A DNA stretch of 64,000 nt from Rhynchonema sp. JSB1_4 (GCA_030248065.1 JASAMV010004542.1:1-64000); one strand, 5' to 3'; counted from the first letter of the stretch, positions 26,406-39,130 are shown. The notes: generated by a model not told the origin, from the sequence alone. Numbers and translations are program-made.

Positions 26406-29400
26406 ATGTTCGTGTGTTGTGTGGAGGAGTGTCACGCGTACCTGCAGTCCGCTCAAGACTTACGTGCACATTTATCGGTGATACACGTTCAGTACAAACC
26501 GTACGAGTGCGACGTGTGAGTTGTGGATTTCGATTTCGTTTATGGCCAAATAGTTTCAGGATTGGGGTTTCGTTATTCTCATTTGACATGATAACATTGG
26601 TGACCGCCTTTATCAGGCTGATGATTGTGTGAATCTGTGCTCCTGAAATTATGGGTTGTGATGGTTTTAGCCTCTGCCGGTTTGAATTAAGCGCCGACAG
26701 AAAATAGCCATAATTCGCGCCGAAATCACTATATCATTCCAGTTGTCACAAAGTGCAAGCGACTGAACAGCGAGCTATTGAGCACCATCAGAAGGAGCAC
26801 GGACCGGTCAATGCATTCCGGGTGCGTTCTGACCATTCTTGTGTCTTTTTAACTATTCGTACATTTCCAATATTTGAACCGTACTGTTGTAACCTTTCAG
26901 ATTATCCAAAATGTGGACTTGAGCGCTGCCGCCGCACTCGAGGCTTTGATTGAACAATCGACCGACCAATCGAAGGAACTTGAGAACGCGGCAATTGTCA
27001 AGGTGCGCTTTAATTAATTGACTTTAAATATTTTCTATTTTTCAAAACACTTTTATACTGACCTCAGATCCCTTCCGCTGGTCACCCAACACCCACGCAT
27101 TTGGTAACGGCCGATTTGACGGCAAGCACGAGTCGTGCGAGCAGTGAGATACACACGGGTAGGTCATGCGCTCCGTGAGTTTATCGTCATCGCTTCAGTT
27201 CATTTGCGACTTTGAAAATGCTCCCACTTGTATTGTGTTGATGCCTCTTGCTCTTGTTATCATGCTTATTATCGTCAACCCCCTCAAAGTGGCACCCGAA
27301 CTTTCAGCATTGTTTCAGCGCGCACCACAACCCCAGTCAGTATCAGCACCACATTTGTTGAACCCTCACCAGATCCGTATGGTTACGGCAGCACGGGGAA
27401 ATTGAGTCCAAAGGTGTGCTACGGTAACCTATGGTCGTTTACGTTTTGCACTGACGAGGCCGGCCTGGCACCATCCGAGTTCACCTTCCACAAACAGGAG
27501 TGCCACGACGCTGAGCCAATGCCCGATGAGAGCAGTTTCATGGACGTGGAGGCACAACGTGACATCACCGACGAGCTGGGGTTCACCGTTGACAACACGA
27601 CAACAACAACGCAAGTGGAGGATGACTTCAATGCGACACTCGATAGACAATCGGTGGAACGCAATTTGGTTACGGTGGGTGACATGAAGAGAGATCCTCG
27701 TTTTTTTATCGACCATCAGATACAACCAAGGTGAAGAGGAAACTTCTGCTGGAGAAGCTCAATCTAAAATAAATAATGAGTTTATTTTAAATTCAGGTTC
27801 AAGCGTCCCCAATGCGCACTAGTCATATGCAGTCATCAGGTCGCAACTACAAGACCTGCCCGATCTGTTCGTTGCCATTCCTGGGCGGCAACCATGACCG
27901 ACAACATGATCCGCGGGATAAAACAATGAAATGCAACACTTGCGTGCAGGTTTGAAATGTGTATTGAACTTATCCCTCATTCCGTGTGAAATATCAACAG
28001 CTGTATGTGCTATGTTCAGCAGTTGTGCCACACACATCCGACCGTACGCATTAGCAATGGATTATTTTCGTAATGATTTTGAAACCACATAACCGTCGTC
28101 GTTACAGTACTACTTCAAAAATGTAAAGACGGCCGAACGTCATCTGCGCACTGTGCATTCGAATGAACGCAACGTAATGATAGTGCCCTTGGAACATCAG
28201 GTTGAACCATGAGAAAACGGAAACCGTCAAATCAGCGCATTTTTTCCAGTTTCTTATTTCAGGAAAGTGACAGTCAAACCGACCGAATTGAGTCAACAAA
28301 GGCTACCCCCGGGTTGAGGTCAAGTAGCCGACACAGCACACCCTTGCCCTCTGCCCGTGTAAGTGACACTTCAACTTTTATATAAACAAGTCATTATACA
28401 CTGTATATATAATAGGATTGTTTGAATTTTTAGAAGCTATCCGAAAATCGCTTGTGCGACATATGCCGTCAGCCGTGGACGCTTCAACACGACGGCATAC
28501 ACAATCCGGCTGGCAAACGATTCCAATGCAGCGTATGTCCGAAAACCTATTTCACGAACAGGTGACAATCAGCTGTTCATCTGCTGCATGTATCATTGGC
28601 GGAACCACTGTCGATGACCTGAACATGTGCACAATTCATATTCCATCACGTTGGTTCAGGGGCAACTTCAACGTCCATCGTGTTCGGATCCATCTCAACG
28701 ACGCTAACGTGTCTGCACTGGTCATGAGTGGCACACCGAATTTAGTGCACAACACTGCTGCTTCGGTGGGTCTCATTTGATCACAATCAAATCTGTAGAA
28801 TTCCATGCGTGGCAAAAATGTTATAAGTGGTTTTTACCTCGTCGCAGGAGCCAATAGTCGCGAATGATGTCGATAATAGAGCAAAGCAGGAAACGCCGGA
28901 ATTAGCGTCAAAATCTACTCATTCGAAAAATGGGGTACGAAGTTTTCATCTCTTGTTGCTTGGACGTAAGCCGAATATCACGCAGTTTGCTTGCCGTGAA
29001 TTGAGGGGGTTTGGGGAAAAAGTTCTGTTTGATGCTGAAGGCATTCAAGTATCGTTGCGAAGTGTGCAAACGCTCGCTGCAAAACGCAACAACACGAATC
29101 ATCCAAGCTCATGCCCGGTCGCACGATCCAATGGACAAGACCTACCAGTGCACGGTGTGTGTGCGCACGTATTTCGGCTCGAAAACCTCGATGCATCGCC
29201 ATTTGTCCGTTGTGCACAAGGGGAACACAAAGGCAAAATGCGTCAGAATCGGGAAACGTGCCAGTTTGGTCACCACTGGCCCAAAGGTAAATTGTGTTAT
29301 TTTTTAAAAATTTGAGTTTTTTTCCACGGTGACCGAAAAATCAGCGATTCGACCGTCAAGTTCATTAAATTTGACAGTGCTGATGTCAAAGGTGAATCTC

Positions 29401-32400
29401 TGTCGTCACATTCTGCCGCTGTTGTGGTGGCGTTTTTCTGTGATTTTGGCTTCAAACCTGACGAAACAGTTGTCTGCAAAATTGACTGCGGAACAAATAG
29501 GTGCTGAACGGGACAATACGCACGCGGCGACGGTAACTGACCATAGCCATTTTCTCCTGCCACGCGTGTTTGTTAGTTTTGTTCTGGTACAACATTATGT
29601 GACAAATGTTTCAGGCTGTTGCTGCTGCACGTCCGAGCATCAAGCAAACGAATCGTCAGAAGTTGCTGAAAATGTGCAAAGTTTGTCGTCAGCCCGAACT
29701 TAGTGGACACGCTGACCGACACAATGCAAGCGGCAAACTGTATCAGTGCAGCGTGTGCATTCGATTCTACTTTCGGCACAAATCCTGGGCTGAACGACAT
29801 GTGAAACAGATGCACGCAAACGAACGAAATGCTCAAGTGTTACCGCTGGAAAGCGCTCAACAGGAAAAGCAGGTCGGTTCGGTACCTAAACTTGAAAGCA
29901 AAAATTCAATGTTGTCAATTCTTTTTTAAAATAATAATCACCCTGAATTTACAACGCCTAAAGGTTGTGATCAAGAAACAATTTTTTTAACAGAAAGTCT
30001 CAAATGCCGAGGATCGACCATACCAATGCAGTGTGTGTCCACAGGCGTGTTTCACTCAAAAGGCAAATGCAGTGAGACACGTTCGAAGTCTGCACGCTGA
30101 CAGGCATGACGCAAAAGTGCTGACACGAGATCAGGTTTGTAAACATAGTCTATGCATTTCTGTGGTCCGCTGTCTGGGTTCATAGGTCCCAAGCTGACAC
30201 GTTAGTGTTTCACGATCTGCGATCGTTGATTGTTTGCAAGCGATCCCATGTGGATGAGGTCAGATTTCAGGTGTCATAGTGTGCGTTATTCACAACTATC
30301 CGATCACAATCAACACAAAGTTACGATCCGATTTCCAGGCAGTGACCACTGGTGCTGAGAAATGTCGAGTGTGCAACCGTTCAATGTACGGTGGTTCCGT
30401 GGCGCATGCACGATTGCACAACCCCAATGGTCGACCTTTCAAGTGCAGTGTGTGTCCGCAAACGTACTTTACTGAAAAAGCAAAAGGAAAGGCACACATT
30501 CAACGCTGGCATGCGGATGTGCCTGATGCGACAGTGGTCAAAACGGATAATCAGGTGCTAAACTAGACCGCAAAAGTTTTCGAACAAGGCGCTTTGCTTG
30601 TGAAACGTTATTTTCTGATGGTCTGTTTCTCTCGTGAACAAGAGGATTACTGATTACAAAAAACTAACCAGACCAAGGCAGATAAGATCTGATGGCCATG
30701 CTGGTGATCAATCTTTGTTTGTCACAGGCGTCCTCCAAACTTGTGCGTTGTGCGCGTTGTTCAATCTGCAACCTGCCGATGCATGATGGTGCGGAGAGGC
30801 ATGCAAAACGACACAACCCCGATGGTCGACCCTTCAAGTGCAGTGTCTGTCCACGATTGTACTTTGCTGAGAAAGCCAACGGCGTGAAACACATTCAGCA
30901 CTGGCATGCGGACGTGCCTGATGCTGAAATAGTCAGAACGGCTGATCAGGTGAGCAACTATACGAATAAGGCAGTCGGACTAGACCCACATGCTTCGGCA
31001 GCGCGCGCGAGACCTGACGATCAAAGTTGGTGATCGGAACTCGGAGCTGTCTCGGTCAAGCAACTTCTTTTTTTTCTGTTTTTGGGACGTTCACTGATAC
31101 CATTAATTTTGTCCAGAGTAAAAGTTTAATGCCGTGGGTCAATGCGCTGATTGAAATCAAATACAGCAATATTTTTTGTAAATAGTCAAGTGAGCAAAGC
31201 AGATCCTATCCAATCACCTGGTTCCATTCTCATAGCTTTGTTTGGCACAGGCGTCCTCTAAACTTATGGGTTTTGCGCGTTGCCAAATCTGCAACTTGCC
31301 GATGCACGATGGTGCGGAGAGGCACGCAAAACGACACAACCCAGAGGGTCGACTCTTCCAATGCAGTGTGTGTCCCCAAACGTACTTCAAGGTCAAGGAT
31401 CTGGCACTGAAGCACGTTGCGCGATGGCATACGGACAGGCCTGACGCTGAAGTGATCAGACAAAACGGGGTTGGTCCTGTCGATCCTAGGGCGACGGGCA
31501 ATTGAGCAAAGCCGGTCTGAGCAAGATTACTTTGAGCAAGAACAAACGGCAGAGTCAGAGTCCAAAAGCGCAGAACCTCCAAGCGATTAGGCCTAAACTT
31601 ACGCCCAAGCACAAAGCAAATCCTAAGTACACGCCTAAGCCTAAGCCTGATACCAAAATTAGCCTAAACCTAAGCCATTAGAACAAATTCGAGCTTTTAA
31701 TCTTTTGGCTCTTGTTTCTTACTCAAGGTGGTCTTGCTCAAACCAGCTTTGTCCAATCGCCCGGCCACCGATCTTAGACTCTCATCAACTTTTACATTCG
31801 TAACGACCACGATACCAAAATAATTGTTACCACCTGCCAGTGGCGGATCCAACTTTCGGCCAAGGGGGGGCAAATCCCGAAAGTCATTTTTTATCTAGTG
31901 CATGTTTGATTTTTCAAAAATCGTTTTATCTAGTGCTTTTTATTATTGAGCAATTTAAGCCAAATATCGTACAAAATATGAGCCGCAAAATTTGGCACTT
32001 TTTGCATGTTAGTGCTAAAATGCAAATTTTAGTGATATGGGTGTATCTGCCGCGCGAAGCGGGCGACTTTTGGACATTTGAACTGTGTTAAGAGTGAAAT
32101 CCTGCGATTTAGGGGTCTTTTTTCATTCTTTTTTCCGAAACGGTGCACCCCTTCGGGGGCCCCTTTGACCAAAGGGGGTCTAGGCCCCTGTGACCCCCTG
32201 GATCCGCTAGTGCCACTTGCGTAACATTTCAGTGTGATCCGATGCCTAAGCCATCCCGAAATGACACCAGCGGTACGGTTACCGTATGCCCAATCTGCAA
32301 TCGTGCCAAGAGCCAGTATCACGACAGCTTGCACGACGCAACCAACAAGCACTACCAGTGCACCGAGTGTCCACGCACGTTCTTCAGATACAGAAGGGGC

Positions 32401-34588
32401 TCGGCGGCGCATCTGGGGCAACAGCATAAGGACGATGCAAATGCAGTCATTGTGCATGTCGGTGATCGATGTACCTTTTAGATAGCTTTTGACCTACACT
32501 TTTGAAAGGCGGTGCACCGGGCCTTCGTCAGTGTGTTTCTGCTCGTTATGGCACCGCTATATCAGTTAGTGTACACTGACAATAATGGGCATGATAACAA
32601 GAGAGTGTTTTCTTTTCACATGCTTGCTCTTCGTAGTAATTAGGGGTCCGAAATCAGCATACGGTATCATTAAGGACTATTCTGAAACTAATTTCACAAA
32701 CACGCCAACATTGACTTTCAATTTCAGATGCAGACCGGCGATGTTGTAATCAGTCATAATCTCCATGGAGAAGCGTCTTCGTCAAGCACCAGCTCTGATG
32801 TCACGCCCAACAAACTGCAGCAATACTTGACACATGCAGCTGCCAGCACGAGTGATGGTACTGCGGAGAAAATATGTGACATTTGTGGACAAATTGATTC
32901 GGCCAAACATCGTAAAGTTGGTGCGAAGTTATTTGTTGGTGCGAAACACGTGTGTTTTTTTGAATGAATCATTTTCGCAGGCTTCTCTGTTTGACAGATA
33001 AACAGTGCGCCAGTTTATCGTCAGTGCCATGATATGGAATGAAATGAAGTAATGGCCGTGGTTTCATTTTATGAACTTTCTATAGTAGAATTCTACTATT
33101 GTCATGGCATTGTTGAGAACCATTGCGATTCAGGAAGTCCCGATTCATGTGCTAATTTATTTATTCAGATACACGACCCGATTGGCAAGCCGTTCCAATG
33201 CAGTGTATGTCCACGCACGTATTTTCCGTCGAGCGATCAAGCCAAAAGCCACGTGACCACATGGCATAAACAGGGCGCACAAATTGTGCTGAATTTTGGG
33301 GACACTGAAATGGAGGAGGAGAACAATTCTGATGCGGATGCTTTGGATGAACAACCAAGTGTGCAGGTTCGATAAGGGGCACACTAATATTATCTGTTCA
33401 AATTGAGCATCATCGAATAAGGTCAATGTCTGTGGGCGTGTGTCTGTGATGGGCATGATAACAGGAATGACTGGAATGTGAACCAGTGTGCAAATTGCGA
33501 ACTGGTTCTGCCTGTTGTCACAGACTGACGGTGCATCAGGTCATCGTCAGTGCATACCGGTCCCTGAATCAGGAATACCACTCATTTGAATCAATGGTGG
33601 TAGTGTGCAATTCAATTCCCTCCATCTCACAGATGACCAGCGCTGACATCGATTTCCCTGAGCTGCATTCGAACTCTGAAACATCCCCCGAACCAGCCGA
33701 TGCACCTGATGAAGTGACAGATGCAGCACCTGACCCAGTCGAAACAACTGAGGTCAAAGATGAAGCGCTGTCCATGACTGAAGAGGATGTTCACATGGAG
33801 GATGTGGTGAGTGGGTGTGGGGTGCAGGTGGTTTTTGGATGGCATGTTGGACTGGATTGACACTGATGATGACTTGAAGTCAGAAAGCAAAGTGCATATT
33901 ATTCATTTTTTGTAGCTGTACGCCATCTTGATGTGGTGCCTAAGCAACGCAGGTTTACTCGATTGGGCAACAATATTTTCAGTCCGAACCATCTCAACCA
34001 GTGTCCAATGTGGTGGCTCAACCTGACACCGCACCGATCGCTGGCAATGACCAACAGGAACAAACACGAGCGCACAGCGAAATCCCGTCCGTCAGAATTC
34101 ACACACACCAAGATGGTACGTGGCAGGCAGTAAAAGCTATAAAACGCCCACCACAAATTCAGAACATTAGTGCAGCGGATAGCGGATGCAGACACATCGG
34201 GCGCTTGTATTACCACAATTTGAAAAATCCGTAAACCTCACCGCATATGTATCATGCTTGTGTTGAAGCACGGCACTAATATACTAAATGTGGCTAATGG
34301 TACTTTCGTCAGCTCAAGCGGTCAACTCTCATCGACCTAAGCAGCCCAAAATGAACGCGAGCGCGAATACATGGGAGTTTACGACAAGAGTTGACGGTCT
34401 GAGTTGACGTCATTAATATTTGACCTCTTCTGTTAATTTCAGTCGCGCCACCGCGGAGTCAGAGTGCTGCAGCCCGTGTTCAAACTGGTCAGTTAACCAC
34501 TGTTGCGACGTTCACGGTGACGGAGCAGGGTCTGAGAAATTTGGAAGAATTAGAAGCGTTAGCTTCTGAAATCGTTGATGACAATTGA
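26406..34588 (+). CDS. Zinc-finger gene D (24 exons, about 1239 aa)
   Basis: Exons, all in phase: 26406-26515, 26743-26821, 26901-27002, 27068-27158, 27319-27413, 27459-27653, 27797-27949, 28108-28200, 28263-28358, 28434-28561, 28660-28765, 28848-28934, 29023-29286, 29615-29872, 29994-30134, 30339-30554, 30728-30949, 31251-31469, 32233-32457, 32728-32916, 33169-33366, 33633-33806, 33983-34115 and 34443-34588. The N terminus carries the family's two leading fingers, followed by acidic linkers, nine paired zinc-finger modules and one half module (29994-30134). The acidic C-terminal tail ends Glu-Ile-Val-Asp-Asp-Asn. Compared with C, the array has expanded in exons 15-19. The next gene's start-like exon does not recur downstream, so the cluster ends here apart from a relic. 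A DNA- or RNA-binding nuclear protein is inferred. Confidence 0.82.
31585..31680. repeat. Degenerate GCCTAA (TTAGGC) repeat
   Basis: CCTAAG and GCCTAA units recur irregularly, an eroded telomere-type array on the minus strand, in an intron of gene D between exons 31251-31469 and 32233-32457. Confidence 0.5.
31838..32212. mobile_element. hAT-like MITE in an intron of gene D
   Basis: The ends are CAGTGGCGGATCCA and the inverse TGGATCCGCTAGTG, 12 of 14 bases complementary. The flanks are CCACCTGC (31830-31837) and CCACTTGC (32213-32220), an 8-bp duplication with one mismatch. CAGTGGCGGATCCA is a common hAT end sequence in animals. The 375-bp body contains CCGCGCGAAGCGGG and CCCCTTCGGGGGCCCC palindromes and no gene. 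Its right end is 20 bp upstream of the exon at 32233. Confidence 0.85.
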
Positions 34589-35138
34589 TTTTTTTGGGTT
34601 GAACGCATTATGGTTTTGGAAATCTGATTCTGATATCCCATTGTTATGCACCGATGTAGATTTTCCTCTGATAATGTATGCTACAGTTCAATTTTGTACT
34701 AGTACATACGACAAACAAAGCCGGTTTATGATATTCTTTGTTGATACTTTGACATTTTTGTTAGGTGGATAAAATGCAACTCGGCATGGAAATCATGTTT
34801 GGTGTTTTTCCCGATGCATGGATATTTTGGGCCACGCAGTCGCAGTTTATGCACGCTGATGCCGACCTGGGACGCACGTGAAGCTGGAGGATCCCTGCTG
34901 CCTCGCCGTGGAACCTTCCAACCTGATCATAGCATCTTCCAACTTGCGTTGTTAACATTTGCACAAAAGATTTCGCAGTTTGGCACCACAACATCCGCTG
35001 TGTGAATGATAAATTGCCTCCGTAGATCGCATCCGTAATTAAGAGAAACGGACAAAGTGACGGATGATCAATTTGTTGTCCATTTGTTCCACAAATAAAA
35101 AATCGCAGCGTCATTCGTTCTTTCCTTGAAATTTTCAG
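34589..35138. other. Spacer without a clear gene
   Basis: Between the stop of gene D and the relic exon at 35139 I see no exon chain. AT-rich sequence directly after the stop is the likely 3' UTR of gene D. Confidence 0.5.
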
Positions 35139-35579
35139 GTCTATGTTTCCGAATGGACCGACGTCCAAACGCATGTTGATCTGATGCATGACAATACTCG
35201 ACCGCGTATCCTGCCCATTGACATTTCACTCGTTCAACGAGCACAGCATGTGGTGTCTTCCGACCAGCCAGTCGACGGTAGTACAACTTTTTCAAATTGA
35301 CGCACACACCTACATAAGTCATAATTGCCACTCTCAACCTGCTGATGTCACAGATGGGCGGTGAACTTGGCCACGGTCAGTGCGGGTGTGCACCAGGTGG
35401 CCACGTGCGGTTGTGAACCAGATTTATCGTTTGCCTGCCTCTGCCATCGATCGTCAAATTTTTCGCACAATCCCGTGGGCAAGACACATCAACCTGGTGC
35501 GTGCCCGCAGACGTACTTCCCCACTTTGGACGCCGGAAAGAAACATTTGAGTTTTCGTCGACTGTCGTGGTTTTTGTGA
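35139..35579 (+). pseudogene. Relic of a fifth zinc-finger copy
   Basis: 35139-35277 follows a TTTTCAG acceptor and ends at GTAGTA. It encodes the second half of a module (Thr-His-Val-Asp-Leu-Met-His, then an Ile-Leu-Pro-Ile spacer like the ones in D), without its CxxC exon. About 140 bp later, 35455-35577 encodes a decayed module: the linker His-Asn-Pro-Val-Gly-Lys is kept, Cys-Pro-Gln-Thr-Tyr-Phe is kept, but the first Cys of the CxxC pair has become Gly/Ala context and the His pair is incomplete. Neither joins to a start or stop. Confidence 0.55.
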
Positions 35580-36258
35580 CGAATGTCATGTCGTGATCTC
35601 ACACAACGAGGGCCGTGCCGAAGATAACGTTTAAAAGGGCGGACTCATTGCTAAAAGTGCTCTTTTAAAGATTTCAGCTTGTAGCTGGGATATGTGCGAT
35701 CAGAATGACATCAAGATCAAATTAATCGGATGAAAATCGACCGAGATTGAAGCGATTGAATCGGTCCAACCAGGAACAAAAATAATTTTAGACCAGCGCT
35801 CAGCTACGTCACGCAGTGATCAAATGCACCAAGAAATGTTTCCTTTGTTTTCATATGGAAAGGACTATTTTTCTGAATCTTTCATGGCCAGAGTACGAGA
35901 TTCCCCTGATTTGCAATAAAAATGCAGCTGGTCCAAAATTATTTTTGTTCCTAGTCGACCCGATTCAATCGCTTTGATCTCGGCCGATTCCGAACCGATC
36001 GGCTTAATCTTGGTGGCTTTGTGATCGCGCGGGTCTCAGCTACACGCTAAAACCATAAACAGGGCACTTTCAGCAATGAGTCGCCCCCTTTAACAAAAAC
36101 GTTTTATAATATCCAAAATAGGTAAAAATGAACGGATGTGTTATTTTACGAACGAAACGATGAACGAGCTGCTCACCTGACCTTGAACGTTCAGGTCCGT
36201 GCTGGTCAAACAAACGGCTTCAAACTTGGACCGTCGTTCTCATTCCATCCAGAGCAGG
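35580..36258. other. Non-coding stretch with an inverted duplication
   Basis: No gene seen. A phrase around 35730-35765 (GATTGAAGCGATTGAATCGG... CCAGGAACAAAAATAATTTT) is repeated in inverse at 35930-35990 (AAAATTATTTTTGTTCCTAG... CCCGATTCAATCGC), so about 260 bp can fold back. This is probably another MITE. Confidence 0.5.
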
Positions 36259-37975
36259 GGTCGAGACCAGGGGGAAGATCGGAAACGGGCCGGGTAAAGT
36301 CGGCCCGGCCCGGCCCGGTCGGCGAAAAGTCCGGCCCGGCCCGGCCCGGCCCGGTGGAGGGCTGCAGGTCGGCCCGGCCCGGCCCGTTTTGGCTTGAGGT
36401 CGGCCCGGCCCGGTCAGCCAATTTTCAACGGCTGAAAACTAAAAAAGTCCAAAAAGCTGAAAAAAATTCGAAAATTTTCTGCAGAATACTTGTTTTCACT
36501 GGTTGGTACAGCTGGGGCTGGGGGGAAGGGTAGGTAGGTAGATTGACGCGCCATCCTGATGCAGCAGTACGTAAGTCGCCGCCCCGGTTGGTACAGTAGT
36601 AGTGTAGTAGGTATGGTATAATTTTTGCTCAAAATGGTTTAAAATCGGTATTTTTCACTCCATATAGGCGAAAAATCGCGCGAAATTAGCGCTTAAGAGT
36701 ACATTCTCATCAATATGTAGACATAAATTCCCGGACGACTCCCCCCAGCTCGGCCGGTCGGTACTACAGTAGGTAGGTTGATTGCAGGCAGGCTTTTTTG
36801 GTGGTACAGTAGGTTGATTGCTGCAAAGCAATGGTGTGGCTGGGGGGGGGGGGGGGGGGGGGGGGGCGCCCCCCCCCCCCAAGGTACAGTAGGTAGGTTG
36901 CCGCCCCTCGCCTGGTACAGTAGGTAGGTTGCCGCTGCCGCCCCTCCCCTGGTACAGTAGGTAGGTTGCCGCCCCACCTAACTTTTCACCCAAAACATAC
37001 ATTTTTGGCTTAAAATTGCATAAAATTAGCATATTTGTATGCAAATAGGCGAAAAATCGCGCGCTGCGCGCGAAATTAGTGTTTTAGGCCACATTTTCTT
37101 CAGTATTTAGACATAAAAAATTTCGGTTTCCAGATGACCCCCCCCCAAGTGGTACGACCCCCCCCCTAGCTCGGCTGGTACAGTAGGTAGGTTGCCGCCC
37201 CGCATTTTGGGTGGTACAGTAGGTTGCCGCCCCGCCTGGGTATACTTGCGTATTTTTCCGCAAAATATATTTTTGGAAAAAAAACCGTTTTTTTTCCGGA
37301 AAAAAAACCGTTTTTTTTCCAAATATTTTTCCAGTACTTAAGGATACCCATGGTCCAAAAACGCCTATTTTGGAGAAAATTTTGTCTGGAAATGGCCTGA
37401 AACAGGCTAAAAATGCACCTGGAGATTAAAAAGTGCTCATTTTGAACTGTTTAGCACCGATTTACATTGGTTTTGACAACATCCTTTCGCAACCTTTGAA
37501 AATATTTCGGAAATTTTTGGAAAAAAAACGGTTTTTTTTCCAAAAGTTGCCACTTGGAAAAATTTCCGGAAAAATAAAAACGTATTTTTCCGGGCCTCGG
37601 AAAAAAAACGGTTTTTTTTCGGTTTTTTTTCCGGAAAAAAAACGGTTTTTTTTCCGGCCCGCAAGTATACGCCTGGGTAGCTACACCACTGCTGCAAAGC
37701 AAAGGCCTGGGTATGGGTAGCTACTGCTTCTTTCTTCAAAACGATGACTGAAAAGATCAAGAACTAGGAAATGTTATTGCGCGAAGCGCAAAAATTTTGA
37801 AAATTTTGGTTCAAAAAATGGTAATGTCGTTCAAATTTAGGCATACCGGGCCGGACCGGGCCGGGCTGCTCGGCCCGGCCCGGCCCGGTCCCCCCAAATC
37901 TCCGGCCCGGCCCGGCCCGGTCGACCAACTCCAAAATCGCGGCCCGTTTCCGATCTCTGGTCGAGACAGTACCTA
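36259..37975. mobile_element. Composite region bounded by inverted GATCGGAAACGGGCC ends, rich in GGCCC repeats
   Basis: The left boundary GTCGAGACCAGGGGGAAGAT, then CGGAAACGGGCC, matches in inverse the right boundary GGCCCGTTTCCGATCTCTGG with TCGAGAC. GGCCC/GGGCC tandem repeats lie just inside each end. Other elements are nested within, including the one at 36829-37691. Similar GGCCC-bearing pieces occur at 525-600 and 37985-38380. No coding sequence. Confidence 0.5.
36829..37691. mobile_element. hAT-like element with perfect 8-bp target duplication
   Basis: The ends are CAATGGTGTGGCT and the inverse AGCTACACCACTG, flanked by identical CTGCAAAG (36821-36828 and 37692-37699). The 863-bp body contains a G run (36842-36866), several copies of GTACAGTAGGTAGGTTGCCG, a CGCGCGCTGCGCGCG palindrome and blocks of A8CCGT8-type palindromes. 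Non-autonomous. Confidence 0.8.
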
Positions 37976-39130
37976 GTATGCCTGGGCCCAGAGGTCGCAA
38001 TCGGGCCGGGTTTGGCTGGCCCGGCCCGGCCCGAGCCCCCAAATCTCCGGCCCGGTCCGAACCCCCAAATCTCCGGCCCGGCCCGAATTTTTGGCTCAGA
38101 TTTTAACCCAACTTTTGTCATAATTTTTGCAATTTTTTTGAGAACCTATTTTTTGTTGAAACTTCATTGTTGTCCATGAAAAAGTTGTCAGATAGACAAT
38201 ACTGATCACTTACTTGCCGTATCCGTCAGAAATTTTAGTATTTTTGACAAAAAATCCACTTTTTCACTAAAATAAGTCACTTCAGAAGCTTCCGGCCCGG
38301 CCCGACCCTCCAAATTTCCGGCCCGGCCCGGCCCGAGCCAAAAGCCCAAAATCGCAGCCCGGCCCGAGGTCGGGCTCTATTAATTCTCTGACCCGAATAT
38401 GAAAAATTGTTCCCATAAATACCCCCAAAAACCCCTAAAAAGGGGGTTTGAATTTGACTGGATGTTTTTTCGCTTGTAATCGCATTTATTCGTGTCTATT
38501 CGTCAACAAGAGACGTATTATGTGCTCAGAACGATCAACATCCGTGCATAAATGTAACCTGTGCACAACTATCAAGCCTGTCAATACACTACTGTTTGTA
38601 TAGGGGTGTTTGTTACTTAGGGGTGGCTCTGTTCCAGGGGCTCTATTAATTCACTGACCTCTTTAGGGCTTGGGGGCTGTATTCCGGGGGGGGGGGTGCA
38701 TTTAGGCTTTTACGGTATGCCATGACACTGGCTGTAAACGTTAACATGGGCCAAAAATACGTTGTTTTGGGTTCCCCTGTCCTTATGCACTACGGATTTT
38801 TTCGTGTTTTTCGGAAATTTTTCCAAAAATATAAAAAACCGTTTTTTCCGCAAGTATATTCTGCTGACTTGACCCAAAAAATTCGGGCCGGGCCAGTCGA
38901 ATGTCAAAAAGCACGTTTTTTGGTACATATTCTGGGAATTCTATGACTTGAAGTCGAAGAACTTTTTTCCAAAAAAAATTTTTAAGAGAACAAAATTTGG
39001 AAAAACCTTCTCGCATCGGTTTGGGTTGGGTTTTGATTTTCGATTCTTGTCTTCTGTTTTTATACAGAAATTTTAATGTATGCTGTCTAACACAGGAAAT
39101 CAACGAAGACACTATTGATCTACTATCGTT
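37976..39130. other. Repeat-rich spacer upstream of Lunapark
   Basis: It holds another GGCCC-rich element (37985-38385), GAGCCCC/CTATTAATTC phrases shared with the element at 2798, a TTTAGGCTTTTACGGTA end near 38704-38718 and a possible 5' UTR just before 39131. No gene is supportable. Confidence 0.5.
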
